From Hirundichthys speculiger (Eukaryota > Chordata > Actinopteri > Beloniformes > Exocoetidae), in assembly GCA_018398805.1 (NCBI GenBank), contig JAGFBZ010002547.1, forward strand, positions 687,501 to 751,500: DNA of 64,000 nucleotides, written 5' to 3'. Both the position numbers and the translations under genes were made by a program. Under the pieces are notes generated by a model. The model did no database searches and was not told where the DNA came from. It was given only the letters and a program-made list of their open reading frames with translations. Below, in pieces: positions 1 through 11,563 of this stretch (its first letter is position 1; the number at the start of each line of letters is the position of its first letter).

Positions 1-1089
1 GACCTCAGTGCTGCTTTTGATACTGTTGATCACGGCCTTTTGCTGCACAGATTAGAGCACACTGTTGGAATTAAAGGGACAGCATTAGGCTGGTTTAAGT
101 CATACCTATCTGACAGGTTCCAGTTCGTCCATGTTAATGACGTTTCTTCTACACGGACTAGGGTCTGCTATGGCGTCCCACAGGGTTCAGTTCTGGGACC
201 AATCCTTTTCACTTTATACATGTTGCCATTGGGAAAAATTATCCAGAGCCATGGCATAAACTTTCATTGCTACGCTGATGATACGCAGCTGTACTTATCT
301 ATGAAACCAGAGGAAACAAAACCTTTGGCTAAACTTCAAGGGTGTCTTAATGATATTAAGTCCTGGATGTCCTCTAACTTTTTGCTTCTAAACTCGGACA
401 AAACAGAGGTTATTGTCTTTGGTCCCAAACACCTGAGGAATGGATTGACTGGATTTACGCTGGCTTCCAGCACAGTTGCGAAAAACCTTGGAGTTATTTT
501 TGATCAGGATATGTCATTTAAGCAGCATATTAATCAGGTTTGCAAGACTGCCTTTTTTCATCTCCGAAATATTGCCAAGATTAGGAGCATCCTCTCCCAG
601 GGTGCCGAAAAATTTATCCACGCGTTTGTTAGCTCTAGACTGGATTACTGCAATGCGTTGTTAGCAGGATGTCCGAAAAGCTCGCTAAATAGCCTTCAAT
701 TGATCCAGAACGCAGCAGCGAGGGTGCTGACAGGAACCCGCAAGCGAGATCACATCTCTCCCGTGTTAGCCTCCCTCCATTGGCTTCCCGTGAAATTTAG
801 AATTGAGTTTAAAATTCTGCTTCTCGCATATAAGGCCCTTAATGGCCTAGCTCCGCGCTATCTACAAGACTTGATAGCATGTTATGCTCCTAATAGAGCT
901 CTCCGCTCTCAGAGTGCAGGATTACTCGTCGTTCCTAGAATATCTAAAAGTAGGTTTGGAGGACAGGCCTTCTGCTACCAGGCACCTTTTTTATGGAACC
1001 AGCTACCAGTTTGGGTTAAGGAGGCTGATACTATCTCCATTTTTAAAACTAAATTGAAAACATTTCTGTTCAGTAAAGCCTACAGTTAG
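1..1089 (+). CDS. L2-type LINE reverse transcriptase, C-terminal portion
   Basis: The reading frame is open from the first base, so the protein is cut by the window edge and no start is claimed. It opens with the RT motif DLSAAFDTVDH, followed by GVPQGSVLGPILF and the catalytic box CYADDTQLYLS (about residues 90-105). Next comes the thumb region LNSDKTEVIVFG and a C-terminal block with RLDYCNALLAG, HISPVLASLHWLP and FKTKLKTFLF. In this family the enzyme copies its own RNA at a nicked target site. The frame stays open to the TAG at 1087-1089 with no break, so this is a fairly young copy. The DLSAAFDTVDH and LLFNLY-like motifs fit the L2/Maui group of fish LINEs; the clade is inferred. Confidence 0.88.
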   Translation, partial: DLSAAFDTVDHGLLLHRLEHTVGIKGTALGWFKSYLSDRFQFVHVNDVSSTRTRVCYGVPQGSVLGPILFTLYMLPLGKIIQSHGINFHCYADDTQLYLSMKPEETKPLAKLQGCLNDIKSWMSSNFLLLNSDKTEVIVFGPKHLRNGLTGFTLASSTVAKNLGVIFDQDMSFKQHINQVCKTAFFHLRNIAKIRSILSQGAEKFIHAFVSSRLDYCNALLAGCPKSSLNSLQLIQNAAARVLTGTRKRDHISPVLASLHWLPVKFRIEFKILLLAYKALNGLAPRYLQDLIACYAPNRALRSQSAGLLVVPRISKSRFGGQAFCYQAPFLWNQLPVWVKEADTISIFKTKLKTFLFSKAYS

Positions 1090-1943
1090 TCTAATCTACA
1101 GTGTGTAGGGGCTAATAGTTATAACTATAGTTGTAGTAGTAAGACTAGAGTAGCTCGTCTTAATCACAGCTTCGTCATAGCTATGCTGCTATAGGCCTAC
1201 GCTACAGGGGGACACCAACATGATCTGCTGAGTGGTGTCTCCACTGCTCTTCTCCTTTTTCTTCCCTTTCTTCCTCCCTTCCTCCTCCTCCAGCTCATTT
1301 ATAATTATTTGGGAGCACCCTGTTACTGAAACTGTGCTCCATTTTCTTTGCTTTCCTGTGTTTGTTGTGCTGTTTCTGCCCCCTTTTCTCTTTGTGTATT
1401 TGCAGGCCAGAGTTTCCTGGGTTTCATGCTGACTTGCAGTTCCATCCACTGTCCATCCCGGGGTTCTCCTCCACTTGTGTTTGGGTGCCGACTGGCGTGG
1501 TGATCGGCGACCTGGTCCTCTGGCCATCTCATCCCAGTGCTGCTGCCTCCATCTGTTTATGTTTATATGGTCATTGTATTTAGTCATTTGTGTCTCTCCT
1601 CTCTCTGTCCTCCATCCTCTCTCTGTCCTGTCTCCCCTCTTTTCTTTCTCTACCCGGCTGGCCTTCGGCAGGAAGGTCCCCCCATATGAGCCAGGTCCTG
1701 CTCAAGGTTTCTTCCTCTTAAAGTGGAGTTTTTCCTTGCCACTGTTTGGTATAAAGGTTTTTTTTTCTCCCTATGTGGGAGTTTTTTACCTGCCATTATC
1801 ATTGATTGGATTTAATTATATAATCTTAGTTGATGATATTTGCTCGGGGGTCATGCTCTGGGTCTCTGTAAAGCGCCTAGAGACAATTGTCATTGTAACA
1901 GACGCTATATAAATAAAATTGAATTGAATTGAATTGAATTGAA
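1..1943 (+). mobile_element. L2-type LINE, 3' portion with 3' UTR and GAATT tail
   Basis: The RT frame is followed by about 850 bases of non-coding 3' UTR rich in CT tracts. It ends with the block GTAAAGCGCCTAGAGACAAT, a stem-forming ending common to fish L2-like LINEs. The element finishes in a pentameric tail of GAATT units from about 1916 to 1943, the usual priming tail of L2. The 5' half lies outside the window. Confidence 0.85.
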
Positions 1944-4194
1944 AATCACTGGTCTAGATGATGATTTGGCTAGTTCATGCATGTTGGCCATGTTACCCCT
2001 ATCTGTGAAAGTTAGCTTTAACTGTCAGCTACAGCATAGTAGCATCTGAATGTATCTGTTTGAGTTCTATATTCAATATGGGTTCATTGATTTGCACTGT
2101 GGGACTCAGTCCTGAATCCCCATCTCTGCCCCTGGCTGACATGGACTCACTCTGAGTCAGAGGGCTGTTGATCAGCTTGACCTGACCCTCCTATACAGGA
2201 AGGGGGCCCGTAGTTGGTGTGTTATATAGTGTTTATGGCTATACATCTCACTAAATCCTAAAGCGGCCAGCTGCATTCTCAAATCTCCTGTCTTGAGTTG
2301 TCTCATCACATGAATGATATTTGCACCCTCAACCTGAGCTCAGAGACATCCACAAACCATTCCTCTTTTTGTTGAGATTACATTATATTTTGTCTGGGTT
2401 GGCCCTACAATGTGAAGGGGACTTTTTTATTTTAGTGCATCAGAGTATGTACTCCCATCCTTGGTTTTGAAAAAAACGCAAAACAAAACAAAACACCAGG
2501 ACAAACACTGTACTAACACAAAGCTGAGAAGGTCCTTTAAAAGCGTAAATAGTCAGGTATGCCACAGCTGGCCAGGCATGCTAATTATACTGTCCAAATT
2601 ACATTGAGCTGTCAACGGCTAACACACGTGCGATTTCACACACACAAACCCATCCACACTCACATTAAATACGGCAGGTGTTACCTTTCATTACTTGTTT
2701 GGGGAGTGTCAGCCTTTCAGCACCTGTGACCAGCGGTTAATAGCCCCATCCAAATGCAGAATTATGTTTTTCTGCAGCTTGTAAACCTAGAGGAGGGTGA
2801 AATTACATATCAGACATAGAAATTACTGGAAAGCTGTTTGTCCTGTATCCTGTTTCTCTGCCTGAGCAGAAGCGGTCCATTCTGCTTGAAAAGGCATTCC
2901 CTGAGACAGAGTGAGCTATTGACGAGTAAAGGATGGAGGGACATTGTGAAGGCTATTTATACACACACAGATGAGGAGATGAAGTGTGTTTGTTTGGCTG
3001 TTACTCTGGGCCCATTTATACACAAAACAGTCTGCTTTCTGTTGTTAAAAAGATGAGTAGAATGAAAAGCAGTACTGTGAGGTCTGGTTGTTGTTATAAT
3101 GGCATCCGTATGAATTTTCTGTTTTTATCTTAATGACGGGACTAAAAAAAACATTTAAATTTGGATAAAACTAAAAGATTATGACTGTGAGACTGCGCCC
3201 AAGACTTTTGCACAGAACAGATACTTACTTTCAAACATTCAAGTAGCGAACTTTCATACATATGAACAAAATGGTTCTCAAGTCCCGAATAAAGTACAAA
3301 GAGATTTCGTGTGATCTGCATGTTTTCCAGGCAGTGGCAGGAGCTGTCCACGGTGCTGTCCGATGTTCAAGTCTCATCTATGAAGAGACAACAGGAGTCT
3401 CGTTGCGAGCTTGAGCCGGTGTCGTCATCGTCAGGTGGAACAAGACTTCTGTCAGCATCTTCTCATCCTCCATGCTGATGATTACAATCACGCTGATGAT
3501 TTAAAAAGAAAAAAACATCTGTTTAAATCAAGAGCTGTCTGAAACTGAAACAATTATCCACACGTGCCAATACAGTACAGTATTAATGCTGGACTTGGAA
3601 ACAAAATGGACTAAGATCCTCTAAGTATTGATGACTCTGCTGTATAAGGAGCCTTTCAGTGGGTTTCTCATTCATGCAGATTCTTCTTCATCTCTTCTCA
3701 CTCGATAAATGTACGCTGCACTTTTTCTGTTAAACCACACTGACACGTTAATGAGAACATTGGAGACAATGTGTTTAGTGAACACACTGTCACACTGAAG
3801 TGAACACATTGTGTTTAGTGAACACATTTAGAGTTTGGTGTTTTGCCCAACTCCACTTAAAGGGAGGGCTATTGATCAAAACACCAGCCTTTCACTCCAT
3901 CACCTATGTTGAGGCTGCTCCAAAAGTCAATCGAGGACAAGCTTGTCTCTTTCTGTGCATGGGTAAATGATTTCATTAAATTAGGTGTCTACGTATAAAG
4001 ACCATTACAGAATAGTTATAAACAGAAATAGCATATTTGTTGTCTTACAGCATGTATTATTGTTAAACTCCACAAGCTTTTGATATTCCATTGATTTGCA
4101 ATCATTACACACCCAATGAAATTAGGATTTGTCATTTATTGTCCTGGAGAATTGTACCACAAGCAGCCAAAACCAGCTGGTAATGTATAACATA
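1944..4194. other. AT-rich stretch, no gene seen
   Basis: About 2.2 kb with only short chance reading frames on either strand. A partly repeated segment around 3770-3830 contains GTGTTTAGTGAACACA twice and a related GTGAACACATT. I see no recognisable transposon termini, RNA gene or exon. Confidence 0.6.
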
Positions 4195-5060
4195 CACTAT
4201 ATTTCCAAAAATATTCGCTCACCTGCCTTGACTCGCATATGAACTTTAGTTCATCTCATTCCTAATCAATATGACGTGGCTCCACCCTTTGCAGCTAAAA
4301 CAGCTTCAACTCTTCTGGGAAGGTTGTCCACAAGGTTTAGGAGTGTGTTTATGGGGATTTTAGACTATTCTTCCAGAAGCCTATTTGTGAGGTCAAACAC
4401 TGATGTTGGACCAGAAGGTCTAGTTCTCAGTCTCTGCTCTAATTTATCCCAAAGGTCTTCTATCAGGTTGAGTTCAAGACTCTGTGCAGGTCAGTCAAGT
4501 TCATCCACACCAGACTCTTCCATCCATGTCTTTATGGACCTTGCTTTGTGCACTGGTGCACAGTCATGTTGGAAGAGGAAGGGTCCAGCTCCAGACTGGT
4601 CCTACAAAGTTGGGAGCATGAAATTGTCCAAAATGTCTTGGTCTGCTGAAACATTCAGAGTTCCTTTCACTGGAACTAAGGGGCCAAGCCCAGCTCCTGA
4701 AAAACAACCCCACACCATAATACCCCCTCCACCAAACTTTACACTTGGATCAATGCAGTCAGACCAGTACCGTTCTCCTGGAAACCACCAAACCCAGACT
4801 CTTCCATCAGATTACCAGATGGAGAAGCCTGATTCATCACTCCAGAGAACGTTCCTCCACTGCTCTAGAGTCCAGTGGTGGCTGCTTTACACCACTGCAT
4901 CTGATGCTCTGCATTGTACTTGGTGATGTCTGGCTGGATGCAGCTGCTCCACCATGGAAACCCATTCATGAAGCTCTCTGCTCTGTTGTTGAGTTAATCT
5001 GAAGGTCACATGAAGTTTGGAGGTTTGTAGTGATTTAGTGATTCTGTAAAAATTCAGTAG
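4195..5060 (-). mobile_element. Tc1/mariner element relic, 3' half
   Basis: A terminal repeat starts at 4195 directly after a TA dinucleotide: CACTATATTTCCAAAAATAT, then TTCGCTCACC. This matches the end of a very common fish Tc1 family. Inside, the reverse strand encodes a degraded transposase. The other terminal repeat is missing, so the element is truncated near 5060. Its TIR differs from the Sleeping-Beauty-like copies elsewhere in the window, so it is a separate Tc1 lineage. Confidence 0.85.
4262..5050 (-). pseudogene. Tc1 transposase C-terminal region, degraded
   Basis: Read on the minus strand this is the catalytic (DDE/D) part of a Tc1 transposase. A clear segment near 4890-5030 reads SLQTSKLHVTFRLTQQQSRE, followed by EWVSMVEQLHPA. 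Lower coordinates carry the C-terminal equivalents (HDCAPVHKARS-like, then NLIEDLWDKLEQRL-like and LLEEWSKIP-like stretches), separated by stops and frame changes. The long plus-strand reading frame over the same bases is only the antisense shadow. It cannot make an active enzyme. Confidence 0.75.
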
Positions 5061-6797
5061 AGCAACTGAGTTTCCTGTAGCATCAGTATCCCATCCCATA
5101 TGGAGTCACCTACTTATAATAATGGTTGATTTATCAGTACCTTTGTTCCCCATGTTAGTGTCTGGTATTGAGCACGGCTGCAAGATATTAGGAAACTAGA
5201 TATATTTTTGAAAATTGTGACATCACCTACAATTTATAAGGTATATGGGTTCAGTGTCTTCCTGCTTTGCTGTGAAAACCCATTTAGATACTAAAATAAA
5301 AAAGGAATGCAGTAAACAAACATGGTTTTATTTATTCAAATAAAATAAAATAAAAAATTACCCTGTATCAACTGCTATGTTAGCTAACAACCAACTTTGT
5401 TCCACTGAAATACAATCTCCTAATTATTTTAGAGGAACATCTTCCTGATCCCTTCAAACATGCTACAAAACTGCAGTTTTGAGAAGATTCAAAGGTAAAT
5501 GTTTAATACACTGCACAGCCCTATGTCAGAAAATACAAACAATGAGGTGACAATGTTATCTGAAATTACAAAACCTCACAGCTAATTAGGAAAGTTAGAA
5601 TAATTGTCCATTGAGTAGCTCTGATTCCATCACTTTAAATTCCTTTGGGTTTTGACACGACACCAATTATCTCTCTTAAATAATAATATAGGCCTCCGAT
5701 TCCTCTGCATTTGCTATCATGCAAAGGAAAAAGAAAATTAAATATCCTTTAAAAAACAGGCAAATATATTATCCTTTGAAAAGTTGAATTCAGGCCTATG
5801 ACATTACAGAGGACCGTCCTGTGTCCCTGCACTTCTTTGTCTCCTCGCTGGTCCACTAATTGGCATTCCTCTCATTGCGCTAATTATCAACACAGACTTC
5901 TATGTTTGAGCTAATTAGTGTTTCATTTGTGCATGCATAATGTCAGACGACATTAAACCTCCACAGTTCAGAAATCATGCAGTTCTCCACATCCCAGTAC
6001 GCCTGTTTACAGTTTCTTTAATTACCATCAAGAAAAAAAAAGAGCTTCTGTGGTGACAGAAAAACAGTTCCCCCAAAGGATGTGCATTAAAAAGACAAAC
6101 TCTCTATAATTACCTTAATTTTCTTTCCTTTTCTTCAAATAGCCTGTGTTAAATTATTACATTCTAAGTGAAAACATAAAAACCTTACAGTAATTTACTT
6201 CTGTAAGGCAATTATGCAATCAGTAGTGAAAATCAGTTCAAGCCGAGCAGTATTTTGCGTCTTTACTTCAGTGAAGTAAGTGAGGCCGTATGATCTAATC
6301 ATGACCCCATGGTGAGGTTAAGTGTGGTCAGATACTGAGCTCAGATGACATGGCCATGCAAGAAATTACACCCCAGTTGACTCCAGACACTGGACTTTTA
6401 TGATGCCATAGCAAGCAAAAGGTTCTGGTAATTTACTGCGGCACAGAGGCACTCACAGTAAAATACCATCTCGTTATTTAGAAGAGCTTATACAACAGTA
6501 CCAGCTGAGCTCTCTCATTTCTTTTTTATTGGTTAAAAAAGTCAATCAAAAAGGGAATGTTAGGCATCTGCTCCATGTGAGGTCTTACTGCTGAAGGTGT
6601 TTTATCATGTACATAATGCATATTAACAAGTTTTTTTTTTTTTTTTTTGGTTTAGTTTTTTTAGGAAACAGAACATTTATATGAAATTTTTGTACAATCA
6701 ATATTTAAAACTTTGGAGTCAGCAGCACCTGACAAGTGAAATGACCTCAACAAAGAAAGTGAGAGTAAGAGTCCATGATTATTTGCCTCCGCTGTCT
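5061..6797. other. AT-rich stretch without gene; T18 run at 6631-6648
   Basis: No coding sequence or element termini recognised. It includes one candidate conserved non-coding block, listed separately at 5640-5990. A run of 18 T at 6631-6648 may be a relic poly(A) tail on the minus strand, but nothing beside it supports a retrogene. Confidence 0.55.
5640..5990. promoter_or_regulatory. candidate conserved non-coding element (homeodomain and POU-like sites)
   Basis: Seen: an octamer-like ATGCAAAG near 5718-5725 and three homeodomain-type cores within about 75 bases, in CACTAATTGG, GCTAATTATC and GCTAATTAGTG (about 5852-5923). Composition is more balanced than the flanks and there is no repeat structure. 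Such clustering is typical of vertebrate developmental enhancers, but it is inferred only from motifs, which also arise by chance in AT-rich DNA. Confidence 0.25.
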
Positions 6798-6912
6798 CCG
6801 GACTCATGGCCTGTACTGGCTCTACCCCACCTACTGCTCAGTGGTAGCCTGCAGGGGCTCCTGTCCCTCATGACCCTGGACAGAATGAAGTTAGTAGAGA
6901 AAATGGACGGAT
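6798..6912 (+). mobile_element. tRNA-derived SINE, 3' tail fragment
   Basis: The stretch from GGACTCATGGCCTGTACTGG to AGAAAATGGACGGA parallels the 3' half of the fish SINE that is complete at 48266-48630. Shared landmarks are the DNA reading TGGTGACCTGTCC, the GACCCT segment and the GGATGGATGG-like end. The tRNA-like head is absent. Confidence 0.55.
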
Positions 6913-7949
6913 TGAGTCTAACAGTAGAGCCTGAAATAAACTTGAAAAGCACAGATTTTTTTGAGGCGTCATTACTCCTCCAACCTTTAGTCTTTTTAAA
7001 ACAAACATGATTTGTTTCATCTGCTGTGAGCACAATCATGTCACTTGGGTGTGGACCAAAACAGCTGGATCAAGGGAGGTGGTCCTTATTGGAATCAAAT
7101 AGTGAGCGCCAGTATGCCAATAAAAAAATTTTTTAAAAAAACAGGAAAAATCCCCGCAATTACATGATTCGGGACATTGAATGCAGTAGACCTTTGTTTG
7201 TGTGGGATTAACACATTGCTAAACCACGTAGTTCACAAATAATCTTCAAGCTGAATTATTAAGTGACAGTAATAAAGACAAGTATTACATGAATCCGCCA
7301 GAACCAAAGCTAATTTATTCACCAATGCAGGATTTTTTTGCTGCATTTTCTTTTCCCCAGAAAAAAGACATTAAATCAGTCAGCAGTGAGGATGTTCTTC
7401 TACAGCTTGAGGTGATGCATTTAAGAATGCTTGGATTTTTATTAGTGTGAAAAGAAACCGCATCCAGGGGGAGAAAAAAACTGCAGTTTTTCAACTCATG
7501 AAGTAGGGAACAGCTGAACAACTTTGGAAGGGTCCCCTCAGGAAATTGGTAGTGAAAGCACCTTAAATCTCATTTTGCTATTTCAGTAAGTGATGCAAAA
7601 GACATGGTTCAAAAGAAGAAATGCCTCAAATTATTCTATTTTAAATGTTTATTTGCGAGCAAAAACATACTGATTTCAGTTGCTAGCTGTAGCTTGCACT
7701 GGCCTTTGTGACCTTTCGACTTGTGGCCCTTACAGTCTGGTTGATGAGGGACAATATTAGACCAGTGATCCCAGACCAGATCACGCACACAGCATGCTTT
7801 TGTTCAAACCGTGAAAGACAAGCACAACGGGCTGCAATCCACAGTAAACTAATGCAGCATCTCACTGGGCTTTGATCCAGTGTGTCTGTTAGTCAGAAGA
7901 TCTTTCCTTTTGACGGTCTTTGGTGGTAACGTGCAATGACTTGTCAGTT
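6913..7949. other. no gene seen
   Basis: About 1 kb of AT-rich sequence with short frames that look like chance. An A7T7-like palindromic tract lies at about 7123-7140. Nothing else is recognisable. Confidence 0.55.
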
Positions 7950-8300
7950 CAGTTCAGTATGTTTGAATTGTGCCAATTCAGAACGAAAGACATCTTAAGG
8001 CACTTGATGCAGAAACGAAATGGTTCCTTTTAAACACAGTCCACTTGACTCCAGTTATAATCCAATGATTATAACTGGAGTGAAACATTGTAAACATTGT
8101 AAACAATGAAACATTGTAAACAATCTTTTTTTTTTCCTGACAGCACCCGTCTGCGTTGATTTTGGAGATCAGTATGCAATGCCAGTGAAACAGTAAAGAA
8201 AAGGAAAAGGTTTGACTATATTAGCAAAACATCCATATCTGTACAATAAAAATAAGAGTCATCTTAACAGAGTGAGAGGGCTGGCTGGTGCAAAAATGAG
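7950..8300 (-). mobile_element. L2-like LINE 3' end relic
   Basis: The block TTGTGCCAATTCAGAACG followed by AAAGACATCTTAAGGCACTT is a diverged reverse complement of the fish L2 3' terminus, which normally reads as cells of 'AGCGCC...CTCAAGGCACTTTA'. The downstream AACAGTAAAGAAAAGGAAAAGG stretch also resembles L2 3' UTR. Boundaries are vague and the copy is old. Confidence 0.45.
8048..8081. repeat. perfect 15-bp hairpin
   Basis: ACTCCAGTTATAATC (8048-8062) is followed by the loop CAAT and its exact reverse complement GATTATAACTGGAGT (8067-8081). Just downstream (8084-8124) the motif ACATTGTAAAC recurs three times in a short imperfect tandem. It sits at the edge of the L2-like relic. Confidence 0.85.
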
Positions 8301-9761
8301 CAACGTGAACAAAAATGCATAGAGACAGGACAGAGATCAGTGCTTGGTGAAAAAAAACCCCACAGATTAGATATTATGACAATCGGTCATTTAACATTTT
8401 GGACAAGGCATCAGAGAGTGTTAGCTAAAGAGTATGCAACAGAAAAGGACTTGCCACTGCCATTTGTCTTTATCAAACCCCACTCTGTGCTTCAATATAA
8501 CACAGAGTTGCATACCTAAATGGGACACACCTCATCCTTTTCCTGAAAAACACTCATGTGCATCATTGACAGAGGGAACATCGCTCACAAAGAGTTCGAC
8601 AAATGGACAAAAAGCAACAGTGACAGAGCAAACTTTTTGTGCAACAGAAAAAAAAGGCAAAAATAAATAATAAAAATGACCACCAGAACATTTCATTTTA
8701 TCCTCTCTAAGCTGAGCAATTCATAGGAAAGGCAGCAAATTCATTACACAATTTGGTTTTCTGTTGCAGTGCCTTCTAAATTTCCTACTTCTACAACAAA
8801 AAAGTGTTTACTGCCTTCTGCAGGTCCATTCTCAGATTTGAAATCCAAAGAGATGGACCCCTGTAGTTTCCTTTTGTCCATGTTCTTATTTCTAAAACAT
8901 TCTTTCCGTCACTGGGGTCAATCGCACGGTCATTTTTAACAAGAGATCAAAATAAACAGGAGAGAGGAGACAAAGAAATAGCATAGGAAATAATGGTGCC
9001 AGAAAGAAACATACAGACAAAAGAATGAGTGAGGAAAACTGGAGGAAGGAGTTTCAGAGTCTAGGAGGGACTCACAGAGTGATAAATCAGGGTCAATGGA
9101 GCAGCAATAACAGTAAAGAATATCCAAATAAACAGAGGAGCTTCGCTCACCATCATTCTGAATGTCTCTTACCTTCTCATCAAACTCACATACAAACACA
9201 CACACATACAGTCACACTGAGGACCATCTGGTCTGATACCTCAATATACAGAAGTCTTTTTAATCTTTTTGACTGACATCTTTATTTCCACGCAATGCAC
9301 ACAGACTCTGCCAAGCATCACCCTGCAATGTCAGGAGGTTTCATGTTGGAATTGATTGACATGGATTTAATGGACTTGGTACATAAAGATGACAGTTCTC
9401 AGTATTGGTTCTTTCTCCTTCCTCCTATATAACAGTGTACAGCTGGACATTGAGCTGGTGCATTGTTGCCAAAGCTGCTTGAATGAGATTAGTGTGATTG
9501 ATGTTATGACAGGAGATAGCTTATTAATAACACGTTCCCACCAAGCAAAGTTACATTGAAAAGACATTAAAAAGACATTGAAAAGACGACTTCGTCAAAC
9601 GTCAAAACATCATTTTGATTTGGTTGACAAGTGAAAGATGAAATGCCGTCACTCCAGAGACGTTGAAAAAACGTCTACACAAAGATGTCCATCGACATCT
9701 AAATTTGGAAAGGTGATAAAAGCTGCACAAAGGGATAAAAGCTGTAATTTTTAAAATGTTA
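8301..9761. other. no gene seen
   Basis: About 1.4 kb. Near 9580-9710 the motifs ACGTTGAAAAAACGT and GACATC/GATGTC recur as short imperfect inverted repeats and may be an old MITE edge, without usable termini. No exon or RNA gene recognised. Confidence 0.5.
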
Positions 9762-10335
9762 CAGTTGAAGCCAGAAGTTTATATATACTGTGCAAAAACA
9801 CACTTCATTTTTTTGTCTCACTGTCTAAAGTCAAATCAGACTAAACCTCTCCTGTTTCAGGTCAATCAGGATAATCTAAATTATTTCATTTTATTAAATG
9901 CCACAATAAGAGTTTTACATGATTTTCTACAAGGTCAAAAGTTTACATATATTTCCTTAGTATCGAGTAGCATTTCCTTTGAACTGCATGACTTGGGTCA
10001 AACGTTTTGGGGAACCGTCCACAAGCTTCTGGAAGTGCTGTAACTCTGGTCCGGTCCTCCTGACAGAACTGGAGGAACTGAGTCAGGTTTGTTGGTCTCC
10101 TTGCTCACACAGGCCTTTTCAGATCTGTCCACAAATGTTTGATGGGATTCAGATCAGGGCTTTTTGTTGACCACTCCAAGACATTGACTTTGTTATCCTC
10201 AAGCCACTTTTTAACCATTTTGGCAGTGTGCTTAGTCATTGTCTATTTCGAAGACCCATTTGTGCCCAGGTTTTAGCTTCCTGGCCAATTTCTTTTGACT
10301 TTCCCATGATTTCAAACAAGGAAGCATCTGGGCTT
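9762..10335 (-). mobile_element. Sleeping-Beauty-like Tc1 relic
   Basis: A TA at 9760-9761 is followed by CAGTTGAAGCCAGAAGTTTA, an outer IR/DR repeat of the Sleeping-Beauty type. A second inner direct repeat (AAAGTTTACATATATTTCC) occurs at about 9938-9956, giving the IR/DR arrangement typical of this lineage. Minus-strand transposase remnants follow; the plus strand shows antisense blocks such as GATGGGATTCAGATCAGGGC and AAGACCCATTTGTGCCCAGG. It is truncated near 10335, next to a hAT terminus at 10363. No open transposase remains. Confidence 0.85.
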
Positions 10336-10362
10336 CCCTACGTTGTTTCAAGACGTAGTACG

Positions 10363-11040
10363 CAGTGGCAGAGCTTCAGGGGGAGCTGGGGGGGCAGTGC
10401 TCCCCCGGTGAAAGACAAAGAAACAGACCTCTCCTCAGGCATCAGTTACACCTTGTGCACTACTGGATACAACAACTTCTGTGAAAAGTATATACACTAC
10501 GTACGAGGTTATATATAGGTTGCTCCAGCCGGAATGAATCATTGTTGGTCAAACAAATTTAAGGCTGACTTTGGTCATGTAGGTTTCTTCAACACAGTGA
10601 ATTAAATGTTGTGCTGCATGGCTGGCTTCATGTTCACTCTCACAGTTAACTTTACAATGTGCACATTTACAAGTGATCGCCGGTAAGATCTCCAAATGTA
10701 TTTTGGGTAAAATCATCATCAACAGCCGTCCATCAGCGTCATCATCAGTCACTAGTCAACAGAGTCTATGTGGTGCAGGGGAGGTGGATCACAACTAATC
10801 TAATCATGAGTGACAGTTCATACAAGCATAAAAGTTGAGCAACAAAACGCAAAGAAAAGGAAAAAAAGAGCGCAGGAAAAGACTAAACTAAAAAAGCTGG
10901 TTACATATTCTCCTGGAGATGAACCTGACATTGTTCGCCCAAAACTGGCACCACGGTCAGGGAGCCAGATTTTCAGGTACAATTTCTCACAATCACTGTC
11001 ACTGAAAACAATATGTGAGTTAGTTGCAAACTGTTGATGT
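10363..11040 (+). mobile_element. hAT element, 5' end and first coding segment
   Basis: It begins CAGTGGCAGAGCTTCAGG, a hAT-like CAG terminus, with a subterminal hairpin GGGGGAGC...GCTCCCCC (about 10379-10407). The right terminus and an 8-bp duplication of the preceding GTAGTACG were not found, so the 3' end is lost. Within it, from 10806, lies a degraded transposase N-terminus described separately. Confidence 0.5.
10806..11037 (+). pseudogene. hAT (ZMYM1-like) transposase N-terminus, frameshifted
   Basis: From the ATG at 10806 the reading is MSDSSYKHKS followed by a stop. After a frameshift, a neighbouring frame continues KKRAQEKTKLKKLVTYSPGD. Short basic openings of the form 'SGAQKRKEKKR...KLxxL' are common at the N-terminus of fish hAT transposases related to ZMYM1-type proteins. 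The element's hAT-like left terminus 440 bases upstream supports this. Beyond 11000 the similarity fades. A chance lysine-rich frame cannot be excluded. Confidence 0.4.
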
Positions 11041-11301
11041 GGTTGTTATCGGAGTAGCCTGACCACCAAACGTTATTATTAGAGGCCAGGTAGCCTAATG
11101 TTTTTGTTGTTCTCATGGTTTGTTAGACTTCATGTTGGTTTTGTCAGGTTACTCTTGCAAAAAGGCTCATACAACGACGTGCTCGGAGTTGGTATTTATT
11201 AACAGCAATGGAAACACATCAGGCGAAATTGGCACTTAGTACCAAGTAGAATGAATGAATTCCGGTAGCAACTACAACAATAACTGATTTAACTGATTCA
11301 A

Positions 11302-11386
11302 TTCAAAGTTTTAGCGTTAAATGAGTTTGTAAACCTAAAAGTTTCAGTGAGAGTTTTACAAACTCATTTAACGCTAAAACTTTGAA
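11302..11386. repeat. long inverted repeat (33/34-bp arms, 18-nt spacer)
   Basis: The left arm (11302-11334) starts TTCAAAGTTTTAGCGTTAAA. The right arm (11353-11386) is its reverse complement with one extra A as the only difference. The transcript would fold into a strong hairpin. No TIR or target duplication was recognised around it. Confidence 0.9.
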
Positions 11387-11563
11387 TAGCGCTGCCTCCA
11401 AAAATGGTTCTTAGATTACAGGCTTACATGTCCGGCATCTCCTGGTAAAAAGTATTAACAAGATTCGGCATCACATTTATAGATACAGCCTGTTTTATTC
11501 AGTAATATTGCTTGTTGCAATTTTGCGACTTTGGCGCTTAAAGGGTTAATATACCATTTATAC

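Noticed and set aside
1475..1912. 145-residue frame after the first LINE
   Set aside because: Lies in the L2 3' UTR, is CT-tract driven and ends in the LINE's conserved 3' terminus.
4276..4926. 216-residue plus-strand open frame
   Set aside because: It is the antisense shadow of the Tc1 transposase relic on the minus strand; no domain in its own right.
6681..7010. 109-residue plus-strand frame
   Set aside because: Overlaps a SINE tail fragment; the reading is not conserved with other SINE copies.
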